In this document: one piece after another, positions 25,132-38,700 of the stretch | Numbering within the stretch: the first letter of the stretch is position 1 | Layout: every line of letters begins with the position of its first letter | The notes under the pieces: generated by a model | The model's input: the letters and a program-made list of their open reading frames with translations, nothing else | The model's database searches: none | What the model was told of the DNA's origin: nothing | Source: Panaeolus papilionaceus | Lineage: Eukaryota > Basidiomycota > Agaricomycetes > Agaricales | DNA: 64,000 nucleotides | NCBI GenBank assembly: GCA_015501605.1 | Contig: JADNRZ010000002.1 | Coordinates: forward strand, 2,294,001 to 2,358,000 | Direction: 5' to 3' | Translations under genes and position numbers: made by a program

Positions 25132-25914
25132 TGCCCGTTACACGTATCACGTAGTGTGGAACTGTTGACAACCCTGGGATTTTAATAAACGTACAACGAA
25201 ACTGAAATAAAATGAACGATAAACAATTGACTGCAAGTTAGTCTGAGAATTAGAGGATTATAAACGAGTGGTGCGGAGAAGAATATGGGGACGGCGCTGG
25301 ACACGTCGCGCTTCAAGTTCTCTCTTTGATCAAAGTAGTACGCTCCTTGCCGACCAATATGATTGAAACAATTGATCCCATCAAAATTTCTTAGTTATCT
25401 ACTTATTTAATTATTAAATTCATCAATATTGAGATTACCTAATTATTCATTACTTCACAGAAATCTATAAATACCTCGGAGACAAATGAAGGCTTCTGTC
25501 AGTCCGTTCATCGTAGAAAATACGGAGAATCCGCAAACATCTAGCTAGACCTCTTCGACCATCATTTAACGTGATTCTAATTGGATCTATGTGTCCATCA
25601 CCACTTGAAAGCTTTGAGTGTCGTTGGGTCATTGGATGTTGGCAATTCTTTCTTTCAGTACTGGTGACAAGTGGTAAGCTTTCTCAAAGGACACTGTCTA
25701 CCGGAATAATATCTGTGTCGGTCCGCCTATTGTTTCCAGTCAGGTCAGGTCGAAGCATCGTTTCATGCTTTCAATGCCACAGCTGACCTTGACGAGACTG
25801 CAAGCAACCGGAATACATCCGCACTGAGCATATGGTATTTAGTCAATCTCGGACTTTCCTGCTCATGTATTTAAGACGGTGCATCTTCATGCACCCTCCT
25901 CATATTTGAGGAAC
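25132..25914. promoter_or_regulatory. Divergent intergenic region, transporter / GH43
   Basis: 783 bp, the largest gene-free stretch of the window. A TATTTAAG TATA-like element at about 25868-25875 sits some 40-47 bp before the GH43 ATG, so a short leader is likely. No ORF, tRNA or repeat was recognised. Confidence 0.5.
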
Positions 25915-28041
25915 ATGGTCCTACTCTCAGGCTTTTTTGCTCTTCTTGCGGCGTCAGTCGTTCAGGCTGCAGTGATTGTCCCAGGCGCTACTTGGACTGA
26001 CACAAGCGGCAATGTTATTCAAGCTCACGGAGGAGGCTTTCTAAAGGTATGAATATCGTTCGTACGATATAGTATAAAGACATGTTTTGTATTGATTACT
26101 GCTTGCGACAGGTTGGTTCCACCTTCTATTGGTATGGAGAAGACAAGTCACACAACAGTGGCTTGTTTAAAGCTGTTAGTTGCTACACGGTTCGTATACG
26201 TACCTGATATTTGGCGCAAGTAGTGGCTGATATCCATATTTCTCAGTCGAATAATTTAGTGAGCTGGACCCGCCAGAATGATGCATTAACCCCTATCAGT
26301 GGGACGTCGATCTCTACATCCAACATCGTTGAACGACCCAAAGGCAAGTCTTACGCTCCCGAAAAATCAAAATCGAGGCAGTTAACATGTCTGTCAATCG
26401 ACTAGTGGTATACAACAAAAATGTAACAGATGTCTTAGATTCCTCTTGCATTGTTTTATCTGATCCGAAAATAGACGGGCGAGTATGTTATGTGGTTCCA
26501 TTCCGATTCTTCGAAGTAAGTCCTTCGGCATGGGCGCTTGATCATCCCTAATGCCAAGCAAGCTATGGCGCGGCTCAAGTCGGGGTCGCGACAGCTCGAT
26601 CTCCTTGTGGACCTTACTCCTACAGGTCGAGCTTCCAGCCTTTGGGGGCACAGTCGAGGGACATGGGTTTGTATCAGGATGGTAAGCCTGCCTGATATTC
26701 GTCAAAAACCTTCAACTATGCTTACCACACGAATAGATGACAGTGAGGATGAATGTTCTGTGACTTCAGAAGATTTGGCTAAAATAAAACGCATTTGTCT
26801 AGGCGCACAAACTGTCTACCTTCTCTATGCCTCTGACAACAACCAAAACTTCAAGATATCTCGATTGGACTCCAATTACTACAACGTAGCATCGCAAGTA
26901 TCTACCATTGCCGGTGAGTAGCCAATCCATTTACTGTGAATCGGAAAATTTGCTTATCGTAATACTAGGTTCCACATTGGAGTCTCCCGGAATCATAAAG
27001 AGAAACGGGGTGAGCATTAACCGTCATATTTCAGTGACGACTTTTGATCTGGGAGTTTCATTTAGGTTTACTATCTGTTCGCGTCTCACACCACTGGTTG
27101 GGATCCGAATCCCAACAAGTTCTTCACGGCCAACGTTCGTCTAGAGCTTTCACTTATTTGATTTTTCTCAACGAAATTTCTAGTCTCTTTCGGGACCATG
27201 GTCATCTCAGGCGGACATTGCACCCCAAGCCGTTCGAACCTATTTCTCACAAAACACCTACGACATGCTAATCTCAAACAACTTCGCAATTTATATGGGT
27301 GACCGCTGGAGGCCTTCTTTGCTCGGAAGCAGCCGCTACATGTGGTTCCCCATGACCTGGGATTCAGGCTCACCCAAAATTATACCTGCGGACGTGTGGA
27401 GCCTCAACTTGTCTGCTGGGACATTTACCGCTGCATCTGGTACCACATACGAAGCAGAAAGTGGGACGATTTCAGGATCAGCCACGACGCTGTCAGACAG
27501 CTCTTTCTCTGGCGGGAAAGCTATCGGGTACTTGGGTATGTTATTCTTTGGCGCGTTCGGAGGACTAGCGGTTAATCTAAATATGCACATCGAAGGCAAA
27601 GGGGGGTCAGTCACGATCAACAACGTCCAAGGCATCGGTCAAAATCAATGGGTCTCACTTTATTATGCCAATGGTGCGTAATGCTCGTTATCAAATTCCA
27701 CATCGAGGTGATGATAATTCAACATAGGCGACTCGACATGGAGGGACACAACAATCAGGTTCGTCCCTGCAGAGACTAATATAAGCACGAAGCTGACAAG
27801 AGAATCAGCGTGAATGGCGGTGCGAGCGTCGTTGTCGACCAACCCAACACTGGAGGAGGACATGTCATTCTCTCGGTTCCTGTGAAACTCAATCTAAGAA
27901 GCGGGGCAAACTCCATCACAGTTTCCGCCAATCAGAACTGTAAGTGTCGTTTACACGAGGATAAGAATTAGGAAGAACTCAAGATATTTGTTAGCATATG
28001 CTGCTGACCTCGACAAGATCGTTGTCTACACGGCTACCTAA
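25915..28041 (+). CDS. Secreted GH43 exo-beta-1,3-galactanase-like enzyme with CBM35
   Basis: Plant arabinogalactan-degrading enzyme resembling Pc1,3Gal43A of Phanerochaete chrysosporium (GH43 subfamily 24). A signal peptide covers about residues 1-18 (LLSGFFALLAASVVQA). The five-bladed propeller segments seen are GSTFYWYGEDKSHNSG, VSWTRQNDALTP, GEYVMWFHSDSS, QVGVATARSPCGPY, SRDMGLYQDD, YLLYASDNNQNFKISRL, TLESPGIIKRNG and YLFASHTTGWDPN. A CBM35 follows from about EAESGTISG to ADLDKIVVYTAT, with the carbohydrate-binding loop around NVQGIGQNQWVSLYYAN. More than ten introns are needed. One is GC-AG (26344-26405) and several exons are very short. In characterised members of this subfamily the usual Asp base is absent; this could not be judged here without alignment. 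Confidence 0.88.
26344..26405 (+). other. GC-AG intron in the GH43 gene
   Basis: 62-bp intron, donor AAAG|GCAAGT, acceptor GACTAG. It joins NIVERPK to VVYNKN, as expected for the GH43 strand. The GT four bases later gives a different, non-conserved frame. Confidence 0.72.
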
Positions 28042-28214
28042 TAAATAGTGTTGGGTAACAGGTGAATAGAGTGTCGCATAATTAAGAGAACATAAATGTC
28101 CAAAGATCTTCCATCAATAAATAACTCCTCCCTCTACCTTACAAGCCTCAACATCTAGGCAAGATCAACTAACTGCCCGCAAGATGGTATCATTACAGCT
28201 TGGGTCAGTGGAAG

Positions 28215-29716
28215 CTAATGCGTAGATCTCCATAGACTCTTCAATTGCTGAAAGACAAAGGGGTGGGTCAAACACCATTTAATAACAGAGAAACAGTGGA
28301 TATACCTCAAAGAATACAAACATAAGGACAGTGTTTGGTCCTAGCCGGATAAAGGCTGGGGTCCATCCTTTAAACAAAAATCGCATTCCCTCTTGCCGGA
28401 ATGAATGTGATATGATCTTGGCAAAGGAAGTGTTGTCGTTCTGATGATTCAAGGTCAGGTCCTGACAGGCAGACGTCAACTGGGGAAACACATACCGAAG
28501 CCATCACTCTCGACCGAATGACGTCTGCTGGAGAACATATAGCTACGATATATCAGCACGATTGTCGATATGCATGGGTGGGCGTAAATGACGTACTGGT
28601 GGCAAACATTCCAGCGAAACAGCTAGAAATAAGGTGTAATACTAAATTGTCTTTGAGCTGGTAGTCAACAATCGGGATGGTTTTGAAGATCAATGAGGTC
28701 TTGATAAAGTCATAACTGCGTCGATTCGTCAGGTGAACAAGACCGTGGGCTAATTCAAGTCTACTTACGAGCCGACTTGCGATACCTAAGTAACGTCATG
28801 AGACAATGAAGGGTTCTAGAGGGGAGATGCTCTGCTTACATTCATGAGTATAGCACGGAGCTAGACAGAAGATCAGCATTGAAAAGGTAGGATGTCATGG
28901 AAGTCAATTACAGTGTTTGTCCCCAATCCGCGTGCAAGTCCGGTGACCCCTTCGGTTTTAACGATGCTGATAAGGCCTGAAATTGCATTCGAGTAATTGT
29001 AGCGCTTATCGGGCAGTCGGACAAGGTCACTGGTCATGCGAACAAGAACAATGTCTGACAGAGACGGAGTGTTCTATTTTTGGTGCAAGGACTCGGACTG
29101 AATGTGGAACGCACCAGCAGGGTTACCAGCAACACCTCCCAAGCCACCTGCGAGGCCTGCTGCTAGCAGCAGTTTGATCGTTGACGGTTTTTCGTGCCGC
29201 GACAACCGTATTTTTATTTCCTCATAGGCACCTAGCCTGACGAGAGAATAGGACATTTGACGAAGGAGAGAAGCACTTAGTCCCGTGTAAAGGCTCCGAA
29301 AGCCAGATTGTGAGATAGACGAGCGAATGACGGAAATCGTAGATGGTCGTAGCGAGTCTGGAGAGGTCTGTAGTGTCTGCATCCGCCTGTAAAGCTCGTT
29401 CCTTAGTTATATCGAAGTTTTCTTATCCGAACAATATTTACACTTTTGTTACATCCAATGGATGAGTACAAGATGCAGCCACTAATGATTGTGATAGGTT
29501 AAATTGGTTCATAAATACATTGAACATAAAACGAAATACTTACTGGATGCTCCAACTCCTGCATTTAAAGTATGTTACTCTGAAGTCGATTAGAAAGCTA
29601 TAAGTCCATTGACATACCTCCGAGCCTAGGAATATATGAGGAAACAGTCAAGGAATAAAAACCAGATTCAGAACATACCAAAATGGATAACTAGCCTTTG
29701 AGCTTGTCGAAGACAT
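28215..29716 (-). CDS. DIC1: Mitochondrial dicarboxylate carrier-like protein
   Basis: Inner mitochondrial membrane exchanger, probably malate/succinate for phosphate, about 300 residues. Three repeats each with the carrier signature P-x-[DE]-x-x-[KR/x]: THPLDVTKVRMQ (split by an intron inside the Val codon), NPADIVLVRM and CSPADVIRSRVM. Other Dic1-like segments are YTGLSASLLRQMSYSLVRLGAYE, RYNYSNAISGLISIVKTEGV and FLFKGWTPAFIRLGPNTVLMFVFFEQLK. At least nine small exons, some under 20 bp (for example the CTCGGAG exon near 29630). The start ATG at 29716 gives MSSTSSKASYPFWLGG. The C-terminus QLKSLWRSTH comes from a separate last exon. Dicarboxylate carrier is the best match; a sister carrier cannot be excluded. 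Confidence 0.86.
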
Positions 29717-30287
29717 TCTAATAGTTTCAAATTTCTTAAAATTACAGTGGAAGAATGGGAGACTAAAAGAGTGGATGAGCTATTGACAGGTTTATATAAC
29801 CAACAATACTCGGAAACTGAGGCAGAATTGAGCAAAGCGCAAGCTGAGCACGACTCGTGTTGAATAAGCCTCAAGGGGGTAGTTGACCTTGACGTCCTGT
29901 GAATTCGAAATGAGCAATTTACACCTTATCAACCACTATAAAGCCAAGAATTCGGCTCTAAACGGCCTTTATTTCCTTTTTATCAGCTTTTTTTATTTAA
30001 ATGAAAAGAAATAAGATAAATCCCAAAGGGTAATGTATATCGATGTAAGATGTATGGATAAAGTCTTCTGTATATTTCAAGTCAACATTATTTTTAAAAG
30101 TATATAATAATAATTTCATTAGTTATTTTGGTTTAGGTCCGTGCGAGGCTTTCAAGTCCCAGTGGCTGTTCACCTTGTTGTTTGGTTTGTTAAGTGGCCA
30201 ATCAAATTTGGCCATGGTTCATCTTTCTTGCTTCTGACCCATATCCATTCATCCAACCCTCTGCTTTTCATTAACAAACTTTCAACC
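29717..30287. promoter_or_regulatory. Divergent promoter region, DIC1 / SUB2
   Basis: 571 bp between head-to-head start codons. The last 70 bp before SUB2 are pyrimidine-rich (CT-rich), typical of strongly expressed fungal genes. The middle (29990-30125) is very AT-rich. No gene is seen. Confidence 0.5.
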
Positions 30288-32288
<2,001 letters not shown>

Positions 32289-32779
32289 AGGGAATTTTGG
32301 ACATTTGTATATACATTTTCTCTACCTTTACCCCGAATTCTATGTTGCATTGTTGTATTTCAAGGTGAATATGATTGAGGAGTGGGATGATGAACGACGA
32401 ATAATCGACGTCATTAAGTGATCATTTGCTAAATATGGAGGTAATAGAGTGACAATTTAGTCACGCGTCCTTTGATTGCTCTTCGGTGCTAAAGCTAAAT
32501 TGTGTTTCCCACAAAGCCATTTCTACGAACACTGCACCTTCAGACACGTAACTTGTCTTCTCTCCTTAATCCGAGTCCAGAACAAGGATCCAGCCCTTCT
32601 TCTTAGACCTTATTATCATATATAGTCTTTTCATGAAGAAGAAATTCGGCCAGGCCTCATTCCCGACTCTATATTTCAGAGATGGCATCCTTTTTATTCC
32701 AGGCTACACTTTCGAAAAAGTAGTATTTTTTATTCTAAACAAGATAATTTATCTAATATCTTCAAATTCAGGCCTTTCC
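32289..32779. other. Intergenic and probable 5' leader of the histidine kinase gene
   Basis: 491 bp after SUB2. A possible leader intron has donor near 32720 (AAAAA|GTAGTA) and acceptor near 32770 (AATTCAG). An ATG at 32633 opens a 60-codon frame (MKKKFGQASF) through this region that ends at a stop at 32813; I do not consider it a separate gene. Confidence 0.4.
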
Positions 32780-35700
32780 ATGGAAGGATACAGGAAGTAT
32801 GACAATATTGGCTGAGGGAAACAGTTTGAAAGATGGTTCCAGCGTTCTCGCTAAAATCGCACCTGCACAGTCAAACGGGTCCATGTGCCTCGAAAGAGAG
32901 GCCCATATGTGCGTAATAGCCCAGCTCAAAATCAACAGTTTTCTCATTTATATATATATATTGCACTAGTCTGAAGCAGGTGTCTTCATCACCTTACACA
33001 CCAAATACTACACTAAGAGTGATCGAATTCTACAAAATTCCCCGAGAAAGTGGCGATTGTGTCGTCCTCCTCCTCATTCATCCCGGCCTTAATCTGCTTG
33101 GTCACTACCTCCCATCCTCTAAAGTCAACGATTTGCTGCTCCCAGATGTATCAAGAACCAGGTCTTCCACGGGATATGGGGATGGGTTTACAATGAACGC
33201 AGATGAGAGTCCCTTGACTGACGAGATGGAGGCATTTGACATTATGGATTTGGCCTCTTTTCTAGAGTGAGTCTACCGCTGCTTCGAAGCACGTCTCTCA
33301 TTGACCGGCTGCAGGTTCGCTATTCAGGCTACCCATTGTTTGGAGGCATTACACAAGTAAGTCATTCGCTTATGATCTCTTTTATGTGCCTCATGTTGCT
33401 GTGAAACAGAGTTGGCATCGTACACAGAGAAGGTAAACCGGATAACTTTCATTGCATCATGCCATATTAATTGTATTGTTTTAGTGCGTGCCAATGCATT
33501 CCATCTCAACTCTCATTCGGGATATGTACGTCTTGTGCATTTCGGAAACCGAGCCATCTCATTGGAAAACTATGGTTCACCATCATCACTCGTTTTACGA
33601 GCCTACGGAGAAGCCGAGAAGTTAAAGATCAAGGAAGCACTCTGCTATTTGGCACCTGAACAGACCGGAAGCATCGAGACCATGACTCAAGATCATCGTA
33701 CCGACCTTTACTCACTGGGAATCCTGTTCTGGACACTTCTTGTTGGCAGGGGTCAAATGCCATTCGAAGGTGGCGCTCTGGAATTGCTGCATTCTATTGT
33801 GCAAAAGCGACCCATGCCTGTCCATGAAGTGCGCAGAGACGTCCCGCAAGTGTTGGCGAACATAATTGATAAGGTGTGTCACTGTCTTACGAAAATGGGG
33901 TTATATCGTGGATACCTATACATTCTCTGCACAGCTCCTTTCCAAAAACCCCGATCTGCGATACCAAAGCGCGTATGGCTTGAAGACTGATCTCATGGAA
34001 TGCCAGCGGCGACTTCTGGCTACTGTATCTGCTGCGTCTGACGAGTCTTCAGAGGTTTGTCAATTCTGAATCAACCTGTTCGAAGAGCTTACATTGACTT
34101 CATAGCTTATATCTCCATTCGAGATTGCATTAGAAGATAGATTCATGGTAAGACAATTTGACACGTTTCACAATTGCATTCTCATCGTGTTGTAGGAGTT
34201 TACGATACCCATTGCCTTGGTATCCCCTTTCATTTTTCTGTCAAGTTGTAACTTATCTTCCCTCAGTTTGGCCGAGACAAAGAGCTAGAGTTGATTCGCA
34301 GTGTCAGTGAGTACGCTATGGTTTTTCTGTAATAAACTCTGGCCAATAAGGTATCAGTACGGAATGTCTCGACAAGTTTCTCTCGGCACTTCATGTCCAG
34401 CAAGAGCTACATTTTGCTTCCAAACGGCAGTTCTCAAGATTCTAATGCGGATCGACTGTCGGATACTGAATCTACGATGGACTCACCCCATCCAACCGAT
34501 TCCAGTCCAACTATGCACACACTTTCCGAATTGTCTTCGTATCCACCTTCGGGATCGGCTTCCATGAGCCCATCCATGACATCCAACAGCAAATTCCGCA
34601 AAGTAATGGTTGGTCCTCGTAGTCGCATCAACCGCACACAAACTCTTCTGGTTGTTGGTCCTCCCGGGTACGAGATGTCTTTCCTTCTCATTGTTGACTT
34701 CCCTATAACGTCCGAACGAGTTTAGAATTGGCAAAAGTTCATTAATTCTTGTCAATCAAGCGAAGTGGCGATGTGAGTACTTTGATCGAACGCTATCTCA
34801 CCCTCGCCAACCTGCCATTTTTCAGCACATGGACTCTGGGGACAGGCAAAATTCCAAAACGCAGACTCTGCACCATTTGCTGCCTTGGTAATGATCGCAC
34901 TTGAGCTCACCCTCGTCAAAATACTCATTTAATTACTAGTTAGGCTGCCTCTCATCTGTTTTACGGCAGTTGATGGTCTTCCATACAGATCTAAATAGAT
35001 TTGTAATGGCGCTACAGGAGCGTTTGGGTCCACAGATTCAGAATGTGCCCCTGTTATATCAGGGCACCCCCGAACTCAAAGATGTTCTCGCTCTGTTTAA
35101 TATCCACATAACTACCCCACAAGAACCCCTCAATACAAAGGAGCTGCGCGCAAGATTTCAATCGTTGGTCGAGAATGTTTTCATTGTCATTGCTGAAATC
35201 CGTCTCTTTGCCCTGTTTCTCGACGACTTACATGAGGCAGATACTTCGTTGCGTAATATTCCTCTTTTTTGTGACACAGACTCTGACCCCCTACGCAGCA
35301 CACTTGACCTTGTGTCCACTTTGGTGAATTCCCGGAGTCGGATGGTAATTACATTGGTTTACTGCAAAATTTGCCAACCATTCTAAACAATGTGCAGCTC
35401 ATTTTTGCGACCCTGCGTTCGGATAAGACGTATGTGGTCTCCCCCGCTGTTTCCCTCAGCCTTCTCACTCGGTTTTATCATAGGGGGGTCGTTGAACGTA
35501 TACGGTCCATGTTCAGCAGTCGTTCAAGGCCCACTTGGATTGCAATGGATCCTTTGCCATTATCCGCTATATCTTCACTGGTGTCGAAAACACTTCACAG
35601 ATCGAAGGAAGATTGCGAACCCCTCTCTCAATTCGTCTATGGAGCATCAACAGGGAATGCGTTCTCCGCTCGTAGCATTCTGACTACACTTCAGAGGCAA

Positions 35701-38700
35701 CACTACGTGCGTTCTTTTTATCTTGTGCAGAAGCCAAAGGTCTCACAATCTTTCTAGATATCTTTTTCTTGGGAGCATAATCATTGGACGTGCGTATCTC
35801 ATCGCCACTATCAACGACCGCTTCTTAACTTGGAAAGGTAGATTTGACATGGAGGCTATCCATCGTGGATTTTCCAATCAAAAGATAGCAGACCCCACAG
35901 AATTGAGCTTCCTCATCGACCAATTGCGTGAGCTCCCTGAAGACGCTCGTAAATACCTGCTTTGGGCAGCCTTCTTTGGGGAAACGTGAGTTGGTCTATT
36001 ATTATTTGCGGACTGCCGTGTTAAACTGTGTTTATAGCTTCAAGGTCACTGAAATTGCGTTGATGATGGAATGGGAAGATGCAAGCGGCAGTACCAGCGA
36101 GGATGAAGTCGAGGATATGTGGGGCATGCACAAAGCAGCGTCGAATTTAAGAGATGTGGGCTCGACAAACTCCCACCGATCGATGAGAGGTCTACAGGTC
36201 GCTCTTGCAGAGGGATGGTTGATTACAAGAGCTCGCGATATGTGTAGCTTTGCCCATGACCGGTATCGTCAAGCTGCTCAAGCCGAGGTGGAGAATTTAA
36301 CGGATGAATCTATATCGAAGATGTCCTTCAGAGTGATTTGATGTCTTGTTTGGTGATGTGAATTGTTATTGACGATGATCACAGATCGTACTTATGATGT
36401 TGCACGAGAATCCAAAGGATGTGTATAGAATAGCCGAACACGCGCAAAGGTGAGCCGATTCTCCTTTATACGCACCCGTATGCTCAAACCAGAGTAGGTG
36501 TCTTTCTCTTTTTCACGATCATCCCCGACGTGATGAGCTACTGGACGTCCTCATAGACGCAGGGGAGTCGGCATGGGCGAGAGGCGCTCACGAGGTACGA
36601 ATGTCTAGGAAAGATTTTGCAAAAATCTCACTAGCTTGTAGCTCGCGATTCAATCCTTCGTCAGCGCTAGAAACTTGCTCCGCGAAAAAGCATGGGCTGA
36701 TAGACCAAGCCGGACCTTTAACTTGCTTTCACATCTTGCAGCGTGAGTGTTTCCAGTTGAACATTAAAGATCTCCATCGTTGACAACATGTCCCAGTCTT
36801 TTGACATGGAAAGGTACGATAAGCATCAGAACTTAGCCTGCCGTGTAGCTTATACCCATATAGGTGATTTGGAAGCTTCGGATGTCATCGTTCGTGAATG
36901 TCTGCTGCATACAAAGCAACCTGAGGACAAAGGGAACTTGCTACGGCTGCGATCTCGCAATCATTGGTTGAAAGGGAACTATCCTGATGCCTTGGAGGAT
37001 ACATTGCTGGCACTGAAGGTGCTTGGTGTCGAGCTTGATCCAGCTCCCACCAGGAGACAGGCAGATGCCATGTTTGAAGAGGTCAGAAACGAAATATTGG
37101 CAGTCGGTTTCGACGAGATTCTTTCAATCCCACGCACAACGGATCCTCGCACGGAGCTCGCAGTAGCTCTTCTCAATGACGCAGGTATGACCCTTGGCAG
37201 ACTCTCGGAGAAAAGAGTCTTACTTATGACCCTAGGCATCAATGCTTATTGGAGCCCATCGCCCACGTCCTTCGCAGACATCGTAGGCTTGACTGTATGT
37301 TTCGAGCTGAATGATATGCGTACATCCTCTGAAAAACTGACCCCGTCCAGACAATCAAGCTTGCCCTCAGGTAAGATTTCGCACTCTATAAACGCGATTG
37401 ATATTTGGCTGAATGAAGGATAAGATCTGGAATGGCTCCAGGAACAGCTTTGGGCTTTTTCTGGGCACTGGGAGGTGCGCATCGTAGATCCATTCGTCTG
37501 CTTCTTCTCATAGCATCTGACTAGTTGCTGCAGAAAAGCGAGAGCTCCATAGATTTTCTGCTGATCTCGCAAAGCTGGCACTCCAGATTGCTGAAAGACA
37601 TGGCAGCTCAGGCGAAAAATGGTATGCAACTCTCCTTTACTCGAACAAGGCGTTGAATCTGGCACAGTCGCGCCCAGGTCCTTTTCTGTGCTATGGTATC
37701 AGGCTTTGACAATGTTCATATTCGAGCCAATCTCCCGAGGCTGGAACTGGCCATAAAGCTGGGGAACAGCGCTGGTGATCGGTGGGTTTTTCTAGAGTCT
37801 GCTCTATGTCATTTCTGATCTATTCCCTAGTGTGTATACAAGCTTTGCCAAAATCCATACGATCATCACGAAGCTTTACATCGGTGAACATCGTAAGTGT
37901 CTTGGATGTTTCCTAAGGTCATGCGGTTTATTCTGTGCAGTCAATGAATTGCTCAGCGCAGCTGAGGAGGTGAGTGTGTATAAAAGCTTTTCTTGTGCAC
38001 CGATCCTTACGAGTGCGTTTGTCTCCAGTGCATAAGCGACGTGAAAGTGCTGGCGCCGAACGGGGAGCCCATCATCCTGGCCACTGGTACGTCAAATGTC
38101 CACTCATCCTTATCTTAGATTCATACTCAATTTGTACATAGCGGTTTTGAATTGCATTCGGGTGCTTGGTGGTCACACATCAGCCGAGTCAGCCGAGTCT
38201 CTATTCGACAGTGAGACATTCGACGAGACGCGCTACCTCAAAAAAATCCACGAAACATCTGGAAACATCGCTTTGGCACTAAATTGGTGCGTCTCCGCTG
38301 CTTCCGTCTGCCTTGCTTGCTGTTGAAACGTGTTACTAGGTACAACTCATTCAGGGTCTGAAATTTCATTTAAATTCATTAAATTAGCTCGTACTCATTG
38401 GTCACCAGGTCGTCAGCTATTATTCTATCGGTTACATTCAAGAGGCGGCTACCTTGGGCTTTAGTGTGTATCAGACCCGGGACTCACATCCAAAGTATGC
38501 TTGTCCATGATTCTTACTTGGCGATAATTTGACAATCTGTCTAGTCATCGCCATATTCGCTATGCTTTGTTCTTTCACAGTTTGGCGCTAGTTGCATGTC
38601 TACGCAGAGGTTTAGTATCTGGGGATCAACACAGAAACTACCTGGCGCAAATAAACTCCAATCAAGCATACATACGCAAGTGAGTTGCAGGTGCACAACG

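Noticed and set aside
34930..34980. In-frame stop in the histidine kinase near GCTGCCTCTCATCTG
   Set aside because: Using the acceptor ACTAG five bases earlier restores [14 protein letters not shown] in frame with the rest of the ATPase region.
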